64,000 nt of DNA from Catellatospora vulcania (GTDB lineage: Bacteria > Actinomycetota > Actinomycetes > Mycobacteriales > Micromonosporaceae). A model generated the notes under the pieces. The model was given only the letters and a program-made list of their open reading frames with translations, ran no database searches and was not told the origin of the DNA. This document shows, one piece after another, positions 1-9,637 of the stretch. Within the stretch, counting starts at the first letter, position 1, and the number at the start of each line of letters is the position of its first letter. The stretch is taken from positions 620,001 to 684,000 of the forward strand of contig NZ_WARX01000001.1 in the NCBI RefSeq assembly GCF_009720385.1, read 5' to 3'. The position numbers and the translations under genes were made by a program.

Positions 1-692
1 CGATCCCGCAGCTGATCCTCGCGCTGATCCTGGCCAACGCGCTCAACAAGCGCCTGCGCGGCCGCACGCTGCTGCGGATGGGCGTGCTGATCCCGAACAT
101 CACCTCGGTGGCCGCGGTCTCCATCGTCTTCACCCAGCTCTACAACCGCGACTTCGGTCTCATCAACTGGGTCCTCGGCCTGTTCGGGGTCGATCCGATC
201 GAGTGGTCCGCGCACAGCTGGTCGTCGTGGGTCGCCATCTCCTCGATGGTGGACTGGCGCTGGACCGGCTACAACGCACTGATCTTCCTGGCCGCGATGC
301 AGTCCATTCCGCGCGACATCTACGAGTCGGCGTCGATCGACGGCGCGTCGGCCTGGCGGCAGTTCTGGACCATGACGGTGCCCATGCTGCGGCCCACCAT
401 CATCTTCGTGACCATCATCTCGACGATCGGCGGCCTGCAGCTCTACGGTGAGCCGCTGCTGTTCACCGGCGGTGGCAACCCGCTGCTCGGCGGCTCCGAC
501 CGCCAGTCGCAGACGGTGACCATGTTCCTGATGGAGCAGTTCTACATGAAGTTCGAGCTGGGGCGCGCCGCGACGGTCGCCTGGCTGCTCTTCATCCTGA
601 TCATGATATTCAGCGTCATCAACTTCCTGTTCACCCGGAGTCTCCGGTCGGCCGACGGGAAGGCCAAGCAGAGGAAGGCCGTGAAGCTATGA
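1..692 (+). CDS. sugar ABC transporter permease, MalF-like (5' end cut by window)
   Basis: Inner-membrane permease of a carbohydrate ABC importer. The reading frame is already open at the left edge (IPQLILALILANALNK), so the start lies outside the window and only about the last 230 residues are present. Several membrane segments are visible. The cytoplasmic EAA loop, which docks the ATPase, reads ESASIDGASAWRQFW followed by VPMLRPT. The gene ends by overlapping the next permease by 4 bp (ATGA), and a GH1 beta-glucosidase follows, so the likely cargo is a beta-glucoside such as cellobiose. No ATPase gene is seen; actinomycete sugar importers often share an MsiK-type ATPase encoded elsewhere. 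Family is certain, substrate is inferred. Confidence 0.93.
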   Translation, partial: IPQLILALILANALNKRLRGRTLLRMGVLIPNITSVAAVSIVFTQLYNRDFGLINWVLGLFGVDPIEWSAHSWSSWVAISSMVDWRWTGYNALIFLAAMQSIPRDIYESASIDGASAWRQFWTMTVPMLRPTIIFVTIISTIGGLQLYGEPLLFTGGGNPLLGGSDRQSQTVTMFLMEQFYMKFELGRAATVAWLLFILIMIFSVINFLFTRSLRSADGKAKQRKAVKL

Positions 693-1599
693 CCGCCACC
701 GCTGTCCGGACCGGCGGTGCGGCCGCCCCCACCCCTGACCGCCGCCGTCGCCGCAAGGGCGGCGGGGCCGCCGAGCGGCTCTGGCAGGCCAGCCCGCTCA
801 CCTACGTCACCCTGCTGGCCGCGGTGGCGCTGTCGATGTTCCCGCTGTACTACATGTTCGTCATCGCGACCCGCACCAACGACGCGATCGGGCAGACCCC
901 GCCCCCGGTGACCCCGGGCGGGCAGATCGGCGGCAACATCGACCGGCTGCTCGGCAACGACAGCGCGGCGTTCATGACAGGCCTGGTCAACTCCGCGATC
1001 GTCGCGACGGTCGTCACCGTGTTCGTGGTGTTCTTCTCGTCGCTGGCCGGCTTCGCCTTCGCCAAGCTGCGGTTCAAGGGCCGCAACGGCCTGATGCTGG
1101 CGATCCTGATCACGATGATGGTGCCGACGCAGCTGGGCATCGTGCCGCTCTACCAGATGATGTACGAGTGGGACCTGCACAACAAGCTGCCCTCGATCAT
1201 CCTGCCGTTCCTGGTCAGCGGCTTCGGCGTGTTCATGATGCGCCAGTACGCGAGCCAGGCCGTGCCGGACGAGCTCATCGAGGCCGCCCGCATGGACGGC
1301 TGCAGCGTCTTCCGCACCTACTGGAACGTCGTGCTGCCGGGACTGCGTCCCGCCATCGCGGTGCTGGGCCTGTTCACCTTCATGGAGCAGTGGAACTCGT
1401 TCCTCTGGCCGCAGATCGCGCTGGGCGACCCCGAGAACCCGACCGTTCAGCTGTCCCTGCAGCGCCTTTCGCAGGGCTACTACAACGATTACTCCCAGGT
1501 GTTCGCGGGTACGCTGCTCAGTGTCGTGCCGTTGCTCGTGATCTTCATTATCTTCGGTCGTCAGATCATCGGCGGCATCATGGAAGGTGCAGTAAAAGC

Positions 1600-1603
<4 letters not shown>
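689..1603 (+). CDS. sugar ABC transporter permease, MalG-like
   Basis: Second permease of the same importer, 304 residues, which is normal length for the family. A basic N-terminus (residues 1-30, RRRRRKGGG) precedes the first membrane helix near residue 40. The EAA loop reads [20 protein letters not shown]. The start ATG overlaps the TGA of the upstream permease, and the stop overlaps the GTG start of the GH1 gene, so all three are probably translationally coupled. The order permease-permease-glucosidase resembles the cebF-cebG-bglC order of Streptomyces cellobiose operons (known for that family). Cellobiose or another beta-glucoside is an inferred substrate. Confidence 0.93.
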
Positions 1604-3018
<1,415 letters not shown>

Positions 3019-3030
3019 CGGCACAGCAAC

Positions 3031-3057
3031 CCGGGGCCGGCCACCGGCCGGCCCCGG
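3031..3057. terminator. GC-rich hairpin between GH1 and LacI genes
   Basis: Perfect 12-bp arms (CCGGGGCCGGCC / GGCCGGCCCCGG) around a 3-nt loop, 13 bp after the glucosidase stop and 25 bp before the LacI start. There is no T-run, so it may be a weak terminator or an RNA-stabilising hairpin that lowers regulator expression relative to the operon. Confidence 0.6.
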
Positions 3058-3081
3058 ACCTGCCCAGAACGAGGAGCATCG

Positions 3082-4104
3082 ATGACGACGCAGCGCACCA
3101 GGTCTGCGGGGCGGCCCACACTGGATGAGGTGGCCGCGCTCGCCGGCGTGGGCCGGGGCACCGTGTCGCGTGTCGTCAACGGCTCGCCCCAGGTCAGCCC
3201 GGAGGCCCGCTCGGCCGTCCAGGAGGCGATCAAGGAGCTGGGCTACGTGCCCAACCGCGCCGCCCGAGCCCTGGTCACCCAGCGCACCGACTCAGTCGCG
3301 CTGGTCGTGTCGGAGTCGCAGGAGCGCGTCTTCACCGAGCCGTTCTTCGCCGGCATCGTGCGCGGCATCAGCTCCGCGCTGGCCGACACCTCCCTGCAGC
3401 TGTGGCTGGCCATGGCGCAGACCCAGGGCGAGCGCCAGCGCATCGAGAACCACCTCACCAGCCAGCACGTCGACGGCGTGCTGCTGGTCATGCTGCACGA
3501 GTCCGACCCGCTGCCGCAGCTGCTGCGCCAGCGCGGCCTGCCCACCGTGCTCGGCGGCCGCCCCGTCAACGTCGACCCGCAGATCTCGTACGTCGACATG
3601 GACAACGTCAACGGGGCCCGCGCCGCCGTCGAATACCTGCTGGCGTCGGGCCGCAAGCGGGTGGCCACCATCGCCGGCCCCCAGGACCTCGGCGTCGGCG
3701 TCGACCGCCTGGTCGGCTACCGCGCCGCCGTGCAGAACGCGGCGGTCGAGCCGCTCATCGAATTCGGCGACTTCAGCGAGTACAGCGGCGTCGACGCGAT
3801 GCGCCGCCTGCTGGCCCGCCGCCCCGACCTCGACGCCGTCTTCGTCGCCTCCGACCTGATGGCCGCCGGGGCGGTGCGCGCCCTGCGCGACAACGGCCGC
3901 CGCATCCCCGAGGACGTCGCCGTGATCGGGTTCGAGGACTCGCCCGTGGCCCGGCAGACCGACCCGCCGCTCACCACCGTCTACCAGCCGGTCGAGGACA
4001 TGGGCCGGCACATGGTCCGGCTGCTGCTCAGCCGCATCCGCGGCGAGGACCAGCCCACGCACGTCCTCCTGGACACCCACCTGGTCCACCGCAACTCGGC
4101 TTGA
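3082..4104 (+). CDS. LacI-family transcriptional regulator, CelR/CebR-like
   Basis: Sugar-responsive repressor of 340 residues. The N-terminal helix-turn-helix is at about residues 13-35 (TLDEVAALAGVGRGTVSRVV), followed by the hinge-helix segment VPNRAARALVTQRTDS and a periplasmic-binding-like effector domain (about 65-335). It sits 63 bp after the GH1 stop in the same direction. The sequence style resembles Thermobifida CelR, which is known to bind TGGGAGCGCTCCCA. It is strongly similar to the regulator at 60569-61579 (shared NGSP, RAARALVTQRTDS, IATIAGPQD-type and PEDVAV segments). It probably controls the upstream importer operon; no clear operator box is visible within the window on this side. 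Confidence 0.93.
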   Translation: MTTQRTRSAGRPTLDEVAALAGVGRGTVSRVVNGSPQVSPEARSAVQEAIKELGYVPNRAARALVTQRTDSVALVVSESQERVFTEPFFAGIVRGISSALADTSLQLWLAMAQTQGERQRIENHLTSQHVDGVLLVMLHESDPLPQLLRQRGLPTVLGGRPVNVDPQISYVDMDNVNGARAAVEYLLASGRKRVATIAGPQDLGVGVDRLVGYRAAVQNAAVEPLIEFGDFSEYSGVDAMRRLLARRPDLDAVFVASDLMAAGAVRALRDNGRRIPEDVAVIGFEDSPVARQTDPPLTTVYQPVEDMGRHMVRLLLSRIRGEDQPTHVLLDTHLVHRNSA

Positions 4105-4106
4105 TT

Positions 4107-4182
4107 GCTGGCGCCCGCCTCCGGCGGGCGCGGCGTTCGGCTGTGCTGCTGGCGCCCGCCTCCGGCGGGCGCGGCGTTCGGC
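4107..4182. repeat. tandem duplicate of a 35-bp palindromic unit
   Basis: Two near-exact copies (4107-4141 and 4148-4182) of a unit beginning GCTGGCGCCCGCC and ending GGCGTTCGGC, directly after the LacI stop. Each copy contains its own inverted repeat (CGCCCGCC / GGCGGGCG), so each can fold into a hairpin. They may act as a double terminator. Confidence 0.8.
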
Positions 4183-4188
4183 CTCTCA

Positions 4189-4253
4189 GCCGGCGTCACG
4201 CGGCAGTCGTCGGCTTCGCTTCGCTTACCTCCTTGGTGCCGCGTGACGCCGGC
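4189..4253. repeat. long inverted repeat, 17-bp perfect arms
   Basis: Left arm GCCGGCGTCACGCGGCA (4189-4205) pairs perfectly with 4237-4253 across a 31-nt loop containing GCTTCGCTTCGCTTACC. Outer bases (GCGTTCGGC / GCCGAACGC) can extend the stem. It lies immediately after the tandem hairpins in the same spacer. Confidence 0.75.
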
Positions 4254-4266
4254 GGCCGAACGCGTT

Positions 4267-4314
4267 GTGGGCGTGACCCTCGGTGGGCGTGACCCTTGGT
4301 GGGCGTGACCCTCG
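4267..4314. repeat. three tandem copies of a 16-bp unit
   Basis: GTGGGCGTGACCCTCG is repeated three times head to tail (4267, 4283, 4299) with a single C/T difference in the middle copy. The rest of the spacer to 4670 shows no gene. It holds a relatively AT-rich patch at 4412-4480 (AACATGATCGTTGTTTACC) that could carry the promoter of the ACT gene. Confidence 0.8.
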
Positions 4315-4670
4315 GTGGGGGAGAATTCATTCGTCGTCCGCTGGGTGGACACGCGTTGACGGGGGTCGGGGCGGGTGGAGAGGATATGGGTCCGCCCGAT
4401 GTCGGGCGGTGTGATGCATTCAACATGATCGTTGTTTACCGGGTGATGGTGTGGTGTTACCGCACCATTTGCCCGTGATCAGCGATCATGGGTGGGTCCC
4501 GGGTGGCGGCAATGGCGGCGTCGGACCGGTGAAGATGGCGCTGACCTGCGGGTATGCGGTGGAGTTTGTTTCCCGCGGATACGGCGCCGCAATGCGTACG
4601 AAACGGTAATAGGGCAAGCTCGGACAGAGTTCCGGCACCAGCCCGCGTGCCGTCGTGGAGAGGAGCCGCC

Positions 4671-5462
4671 ATGCTGCTGAGGGTCAGAGTCGCCCTGCCC
4701 GATCGTCCCGGCTCGCTGGGGCAGGTGGCCCGGACTCTGGGCGTCGCCGGCGCGGACATCGTTCAGGTGGTCGTGCTGGAGCGGCTCGGTGGCAGGGCTA
4801 TCGACGACTTCACCGTGGTGTGGCCCGGCGGGGCCGGCGTGGAGCGCCTGCGTGCCGGTCTCGGCGCGATGCCGGGTGTGCGGGTCGACGGGATCTGGCG
4901 GGCGATCGGCGCGCCGGTCGCCGGGGCGTTCGACGCCGAGCTGCTCACGCAGGTCGCGTCCAACCCGAACGAGGGCCTGGCCACCCTGGTGGACACGGTG
5001 CCGGCACTGCTGGCGGCGGACTGGGCGATGGCGCTGCGGGTGCCGGCCGACTGGGCGGCCCGCGGGTCCGTGGGCATCGACGTGCGCCACGGCGCCGACG
5101 ATATGGCCGTGCTGGGCGCGGTGCGCAAGCGTCCGGCGCCCCCGGTGGTGTACGCGAGCTGGCGCGCGCCGGAGCAGCTCCAGCTGCCCGAGGTCACGCC
5201 GCTGCGGGCCCGAGCGATCACCGGAGCCGACGGCACCCGGTATGCGCTCGCGCCGTTCGGCCGGGCGGGTCTGGTGCTCGTGGTGGCGCGGTCGGCCGAC
5301 GCGGAGCTGCCGGTGGCGGCGTTCCACGCGACCGAGGTCGACCGGGTGGCGCAGCTGGTCCGAGCCGCCGCGGCGATCGTCGGCGACCGGCTGGACGCGG
5401 TGAAGGCGCCCGCCCCACGGGAGGCGCAGCGCACCTCGGAGGAGCCCGCATCAGCCGTTTGA
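4671..5462 (+). CDS. ACT-domain protein (probable amino-acid sensor)
   Basis: Soluble protein of 263 residues. Residues 1-70 form an ACT domain (MLLRVRVALPDRPGSLGQVA with the turn-helix GVAGADIVQVVV), a fold that binds small ligands, usually amino acids. The middle and C-terminal part has alternating hydrophobic strands (YALAPFGRAGLVLVVARS) that recall a GAF-like fold. The tail is polar. The ATG at 4671 was chosen because GGAGAGGAG lies just upstream and the ACT strand begins at once; the frame is open further upstream without conserved features. It is a paralogue of the N-terminal half of the next gene. Ligand and partner are unknown. Confidence 0.8.
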   Translation: MLLRVRVALPDRPGSLGQVARTLGVAGADIVQVVVLERLGGRAIDDFTVVWPGGAGVERLRAGLGAMPGVRVDGIWRAIGAPVAGAFDAELLTQVASNPNEGLATLVDTVPALLAADWAMALRVPADWAARGSVGIDVRHGADDMAVLGAVRKRPAPPVVYASWRAPEQLQLPEVTPLRARAITGADGTRYALAPFGRAGLVLVVARSADAELPVAAFHATEVDRVAQLVRAAAAIVGDRLDAVKAPAPREAQRTSEEPASAV

Positions 5463-5614
5463 CCTGCTTAAACTCGTCCACCGTGTGACCTCGGGCATAG
5501 TGAGATCTTGACAAGGTCGCGTAACCGAGGCGAAACACGGCAAGCGCACGCTGAATCCTGTCGGTGGCGGCCCTCATCATGGAGGAACGTCGCCGGCAGG
5601 AAACGGAGCAGGTC

Positions 5615-6664
5615 ATGGCGTTGTGGCGAGTGAGGGCGACCGTTGACGATCGTCCTGGGTTCCTGGCGGTGCTGACGGCGAGCCTCGCCCTGCGATCGGT
5701 CAACATACTCGCGGTGCAGGTGCACACCACCGAGGCCGGCGCCGTCGACGACTTCCTGGTGGACGCGCCCGACGCGCTGTCGGAGGACGAGCTGGTCGCC
5801 GCCATCGAACGCGGCCGCGGCCGCGACGCCTGGGTCAGCCGCACCGACGCGTACGGGCTGATCGACCCGCCGACGCAGGCGCTCGGCCTGGCCGCGCGGC
5901 TCGCCGCCGACCCCGACGGTCTGCACGGCGCGCTGTCCGGCCTGCTCGGCGGCAGCCTGGTCCGGCGCGAGCAGGGCGGCGCGACGGTGACCGGTCACGC
6001 CGACACCACGATGCGGCTGGCCGACCCGTTCACCGACTCCGGCGTGCTGGTCGTGACCAGGCTGGCCCCGGCCTTCACCCCGGCCGAGTTCGCCCGTGCG
6101 CAGGCACTGGTCGAGGTCGCCCGTGCGGCGCTGACCAAGCGGCTGGCCAGCGCGGTCGCGCTGCTGCCCGACGGCACCGAGGTCGCCTTCCGCCCGGCCG
6201 GTTCGGCGGACGTGTCGGCCGTCGACGACATGCATGGGCGCTGCGGCGACCGGAGCCTGTTCATGCGCTACCTCGCCGGCACCCGTGGCCCGAGCCGTGG
6301 GCGCCTGGCCCGCCTGCTGACCCCGGCCCGCGGGTGCACGCTGGTCGCCGAGACGACGGTGCCGGGCACCGCGGGCAGCCGCGTCGTGGCCGTGGCCAAC
6401 CTGATCGGCGAGGGCGAGACCGCCGAGGTCGCGCTGCTGGTCGAGGACGGCTGGCAGCGGCGGGGCATCGGCACGGCGCTGCTGCGGCGGCTGCTGACGC
6501 TGGCGGGCCCGTCCGGCTTCCGGTCGGTCACGCTTCACACGCACTGCGACAACGACGCGATGCTGCGGACCATGAAGCGGCTGCCGCACCCGGCCCGGAC
6601 GGACCGCGACGGCACCCTCATCAGCGCCACCATCGCCGTGTCGGAGCTGCGCGCACCGGTGTGA
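5615..6664 (+). CDS. ACT-GNAT fusion acetyltransferase
   Basis: Protein of 349 residues from the ATG at 5615, which has a GGAGCAGG ribosome site and matches the start of the upstream paralogue; GTG 5564 and ATG 5579 are alternatives. Residues 1-70 form an ACT domain (MALWRVRATVDDRPGFLAVL). Residues 75-185 form a linking domain similar to the neighbour. Residues about 190-345 form a GCN5-type acetyltransferase with the acetyl-CoA loop VEDGWQRRGIGTALLRRLL. Actinobacterial ACT-GNAT enzymes are known as protein lysine acetyltransferases controlled by amino acids. Here that means activity may track an amino-acid pool; which amino acid and which target are unknown. Confidence 0.85.
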   Translation: MALWRVRATVDDRPGFLAVLTASLALRSVNILAVQVHTTEAGAVDDFLVDAPDALSEDELVAAIERGRGRDAWVSRTDAYGLIDPPTQALGLAARLAADPDGLHGALSGLLGGSLVRREQGGATVTGHADTTMRLADPFTDSGVLVVTRLAPAFTPAEFARAQALVEVARAALTKRLASAVALLPDGTEVAFRPAGSADVSAVDDMHGRCGDRSLFMRYLAGTRGPSRGRLARLLTPARGCTLVAETTVPGTAGSRVVAVANLIGEGETAEVALLVEDGWQRRGIGTALLRRLLTLAGPSGFRSVTLHTHCDNDAMLRTMKRLPHPARTDRDGTLISATIAVSELRAPV

Positions 6665-6724
6665 CCAGGGGAGTGACCCGGAACGACCGTTGGTAGGCGG
6701 TCGCACACATTGTGCGATGGCTAT

Positions 6725-6741
6725 GTTGACGGCCGGTCAAC
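6725..6741. promoter_or_regulatory. inverted repeat upstream of nos (candidate operator)
   Basis: GTTGAC-GGCCG-GTCAAC is a perfect 6-bp inverted repeat with a 5-nt spacer, ending 10 bp before the preferred ATG of the nitric oxide synthase gene. The left half also looks like a -35 element (TTGAC). It could be a repressor site. It does not match the Streptomyces NsrR box. Confidence 0.45.
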
Positions 6742-6751
6742 TATTTCACTC

Positions 6752-8209
6752 ATGACCGCCCCTCACACACCTCCCGCGGGATACCGTGACGCACCGTTGA
6801 CCGACTGGGACCCGGACCGTCCGGTCGACTTCGCCGAGGCCGAGGAGTTCCTGCGTGCCTGCTACGCCGAGCTGCCCAAGCTCGGCCCGGTCGAGCCCCG
6901 GCTGGCCGTGGTGCGCGAACAGATCGCCGCGCTGGGGACGTACACGCACACCCACGCCGAGCTGGTCCACGGCGCCCGGATGGCGTGGCGCAACGCCAGC
7001 CGGTGCATCGGCCGGGTGTACTGGCGCAGCCTGACGGTGCTCGACCGGCGGCAGCACCGTACGCCCGACAAGATCTTCGACGACGTCGTCAGCCACCTGC
7101 ACATGGCCACCGGCGAGGGGCCCAACCGGGGCAAGCTGCGGGCCGTCATCTCGATCTTCGGGCAGGCGGTGCCCGGCCGTCCCGTCACCCGCCTGTGGAA
7201 CGACCAGCTCATCCGGTATGCCGGCTACCGCAACGGCGACGGCATGACCGGCGACCCGCAGTACGAGCAGTTCACCTCGGCGGTCAGCCGGCTCGGCTGG
7301 ACCGGCAAGGGCAGCGCGTTCGACCTGCTGCCGCTGGTGCTGCAGACCGGCGACGGCGAGCCCCACCTGTACGACCTGCCCGAGTCGGCGGTGCTGGAGG
7401 TGCCGCTGGCCCACCCGGAGTACGGCTGGTTCGCCGAGCTGGGCCTGCGCTGGCACGCGGTGCCCGCGATCGCCAACATGCGGCTGTCGATCGGCGGGGT
7501 GGACTACCCCCTCGCGCCGTTCTCCGGCTGGTACATGGGCACCGAGATCGGCGCCCGCAACCTCGCCGACGCGCACCGGTACAACCAGATCCCGGTGGTC
7601 GCGGCCCGGATGGGCCTGGACACCAGCAGCGAGTCCACGCTATGGCGGGACCGGGCGCTGCTGGAGCTGAACCGGGCCGTGCTGTGGTCCTTCGAGCGCG
7701 CCGGGGTCCGCGTCACCGACCACCACAGCGAGTCGCGCCTGTTTCTGACCCACGTCGAGCGCGAGCGCCGGGCGGGCCGCGACACCCCGGCGGACTGGAC
7801 CTGGATCGTGCCGCCGATCTCGGGCGGGCTCACCCCGGTGTTCCACCGCTACTACACCGAGGCCGACCAGCGGCCGAACTTCTACCTCGACCGGTCCGCG
7901 CAGCAGCTGTCGCTGACCGCGACGGCGCAGGTGTCGGTGCCGGCCCAGCGCACCTCGCCGGAGCGGCGCACCCCCGCGGGCCCGGCGACCGCGGTCTGCC
8001 CGATCACCGGTCAGACCGGGCCCATGCCGGGCCTGGAGCCGGAGCCGCTGCCCGCTGACCAGGACTTCGGCCCGGACGTCGACCCGCATCCGGGGTACGC
8101 CGCCGATCCGGAGGCGACCGTGCCGATCCCGGCCGGGCCGGCGTCCGCGCCGATCACCGCCGAGCCGGTGCCGGTCCGCAAGCGCGGACTGCGCCGCCTG
8201 CTCGGCTGA
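6752..8209 (+). CDS. nos: bacterial nitric oxide synthase, oxygenase domain
   Basis: Heme enzyme that oxidises L-arginine to citrulline and nitric oxide. It has only the oxygenase domain, as in other bacterial NOS, so electrons must come from a separate reductase. The heme-ligating Cys is in WRNASRCIGR (about residue 85). The active-site stretches are APFSGWYMGTEIGARN and the pterin/dimer region WTWIVPPISGG. The ATG at 6752 is preferred over the TTG 42 bp upstream, although no strong ribosome site is visible. After about residue 385 there is an unusual Pro/Ala-rich tail of roughly 100 residues containing AVCPITGQTGPMPG and ending in basic KRGLRRLLG. No arginine or nitrogen gene flanks it. Confidence 0.95.
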   Translation: MTAPHTPPAGYRDAPLTDWDPDRPVDFAEAEEFLRACYAELPKLGPVEPRLAVVREQIAALGTYTHTHAELVHGARMAWRNASRCIGRVYWRSLTVLDRRQHRTPDKIFDDVVSHLHMATGEGPNRGKLRAVISIFGQAVPGRPVTRLWNDQLIRYAGYRNGDGMTGDPQYEQFTSAVSRLGWTGKGSAFDLLPLVLQTGDGEPHLYDLPESAVLEVPLAHPEYGWFAELGLRWHAVPAIANMRLSIGGVDYPLAPFSGWYMGTEIGARNLADAHRYNQIPVVAARMGLDTSSESTLWRDRALLELNRAVLWSFERAGVRVTDHHSESRLFLTHVERERRAGRDTPADWTWIVPPISGGLTPVFHRYYTEADQRPNFYLDRSAQQLSLTATAQVSVPAQRTSPERRTPAGPATAVCPITGQTGPMPGLEPEPLPADQDFGPDVDPHPGYAADPEATVPIPAGPASAPITAEPVPVRKRGLRRLLG

Positions 8210-8235
8210 GGAGCCCCGCACCCCAGTCGGATCTC

Positions 8236-8271
8236 GTGCACTTCGTGTGATTCCGGCGGCACGAAGTGCAC
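8236..8271. terminator. hairpin after nos
   Basis: GTGCACTTCGTG and CACGAAGTGCAC form a perfect 12-bp stem with a 12-nt loop, 27 bp downstream of the nos stop. No T-run follows. It is a likely transcript end before the deacetylase gene. Confidence 0.6.
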
Positions 8272-8377
8272 AGGATCCGCAGGGTGCCCAGATATCGATC
8301 TTGGTGGAGGCTGCGATCTCGGCGTGGATTGGACTATGGTCGGTGGACGCTGAACCCCCGTCCCCCCAGGAGTTCGC

Positions 8378-9319
8378 ATGCAACGACGCATCGCGGTTAC
8401 CGCTGTGCTCGTAATGATCGCGCTCGCGGCCTGCGCCTCCCCCTCGGAAACCGCGGCCGGTGGCCCCACCCCCACGCCGACACCCGCCCCCGCGGTGACG
8501 CCGACGGTGGCCCCGACGCCGAGCTTCGCTGCGCCGAGCAGCTCAGCGGCGCCGACGGTCACGCCGGTCCAGCCGACGCCCAGCCCGGCCAAGCCGAGGC
8601 CGCCGGCGACGTCGGCCAAGCCGATCAGCTGCACCGGCAAGATCGCGCAGACCAGGCCCGCCGCGAGTGGCACCGGGCCTGGCGGTTCGGTGGTGGCGAC
8701 CGGCACAGCCGCGGTCGCGCTGACCTTCGACGACGGACCTGACCCGATCAACACGCCCAAGATCCTCGACGCCCTGAAGCAGTGCGGCGTGAAGGCCACC
8801 TTCTGCGTCGTCGGGTTCCGGGCCAGGGACAACCCGGCGATGATCGCCCGGATCGCGGCCGAGGGTCACACCCTGTGCAACCACTCCTGGCAGCACCTGT
8901 TCGACCTGGCCAAGCGGGATGACGCGTACATCCGCAAGGACCTGGAGAACACCAACAAGATGATCCTGCGGGCCGCCCCCGGCGCGCGGGTCGCCTACTT
9001 CCGCGCCCCGGGCGGCAACTTCACCACCAAGCTGGTGAGGATCGCCGGCGAGCTGGGCATGAAGTCGATCTACTGGCACGTGGACCCGAGGGACTGGGAG
9101 AGCGCCAAGTACGGCAAGGGCACGGCGATGGTGAACCACGTCATCGCGGCGGTGGAGCGGGACGTGCGCCCCGGCTCGATCATCCTGTCGCACGACAACG
9201 GCAAACCCGACACCATCATGGCGTACCGCACGCTGCTGCCCTGGCTGAAGGCCCGCTACACCCTCATCGCCCTACCCGACGCCCCACCATCCCCAGCCCC
9301 GGCCACCCCACTGCCCTGA
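8378..9319 (+). CDS. polysaccharide deacetylase lipoprotein (NodB/CE4)
   Basis: Exported lipoprotein of 313 residues. A signal peptide ends at the lipobox IALAAC (Cys about residue 19). Residues 25-95 are a Pro/Thr/Ala-rich wall-spanning linker. The CE4 catalytic domain occupies about 105-305: motif 1 TFDDGPDP with the metal and catalytic Asp, motif 2 HTLCNHSWQH with the metal His pair, motif 3 YFRAPGGN. The family removes N- or O-acetyl groups from peptidoglycan, chitin or xylan, using a divalent metal. Substrate cannot be told from sequence. The gene stands alone and converges with bsaP across a family A palindrome. Confidence 0.93.
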   Translation: MQRRIAVTAVLVMIALAACASPSETAAGGPTPTPTPAPAVTPTVAPTPSFAAPSSSAAPTVTPVQPTPSPAKPRPPATSAKPISCTGKIAQTRPAASGTGPGGSVVATGTAAVALTFDDGPDPINTPKILDALKQCGVKATFCVVGFRARDNPAMIARIAAEGHTLCNHSWQHLFDLAKRDDAYIRKDLENTNKMILRAAPGARVAYFRAPGGNFTTKLVRIAGELGMKSIYWHVDPRDWESAKYGKGTAMVNHVIAAVERDVRPGSIILSHDNGKPDTIMAYRTLLPWLKARYTLIALPDAPPSPAPATPLP

Positions 9320-9356
9320 CCCGCCAACCGCCGGCGCCGGCCGCCGGCCAGCCTGG

Positions 9357-9419
9357 CGCAACTCTTAAAGAGCCGCGCCATCCGGAAGCCGCTCTGGCCG
9401 CGACTCTTTAAGAGTTGCG
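9357..9419. repeat. dispersed palindrome family A, copy 1
   Basis: Arms begin CGCAACTCTTAAAGAG and end CTCTTTAAGAGTTGCG. The inner stem is GCCGCGCC versus GGCCGCG, slightly imperfect. It lies between the converging deacetylase and bsaP genes and probably serves as a two-way terminator. See copies at 12621, 25728 and 44447. Confidence 0.85.
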
Positions 9420-9436
9420 GCCAGAGCGTCCGGTGT

Positions 9437-9637
9437 TCAGTGGTCGCTCAGGGTGCCGTGTTCCACGCAGCTTGCCGTCCAGCCTGCGGGTACGACCTGG
9501 ACCTTCATGCGGCGGCGGCAGTGTGCGCAGTAGCGCGGCGGCTCCAGCTCGCGGGCTGCGTGGCAGCCGTCATGGGATCCCGCTCCGGCGGGCTCGCCGC
9601 AGCGGTCGCAGTACGTCGTCTCCACGGCCGGCCTCAC
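9437..9637 (-). CDS. bsaP: biotin synthase auxiliary protein BsaP
   Basis: Small 66-residue protein with six cysteines arranged as CxxC (10, 13), Cys25, CxxC (37, 40) and Cys57, plus the conserved-looking core [14 protein letters not shown]. This matches the short Cys-rich protein found next to bioB in actinobacteria, named biotin synthase auxiliary protein, reported to support BioB turnover, presumably through an iron-sulfur cluster. The GTG start overlaps the bioB TGA by 4 bp (GTGA), so the two are coupled. It could be mistaken for noise because of its length, but the Cys pattern and coupling make it a real gene. Confidence 0.85.
   Translation of the reverse strand: MRPAVETTYCDRCGEPAGAGSHDGCHAARELEPPRYCAHCRRRMKVQVVPAGWTASCVEHGTLSDH

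Noticed and set aside
1168-1599. Upstream extension of the GH1 gene
   Set aside because: It is read through the permease gene in another frame. The GTG at 1600 overlaps the permease stop and begins the conserved domain.
4267-4314. Tandem 16-bp units considered as a CRISPR-like array
   Set aside because: Units are head to tail with no spacers and only three copies. No cas gene is present.
5508-5535. TTGACA (5508-5513) as the promoter of the ACT-GNAT gene
   Set aside because: No convincing -10 lies at the right distance, so the site is left unassigned.
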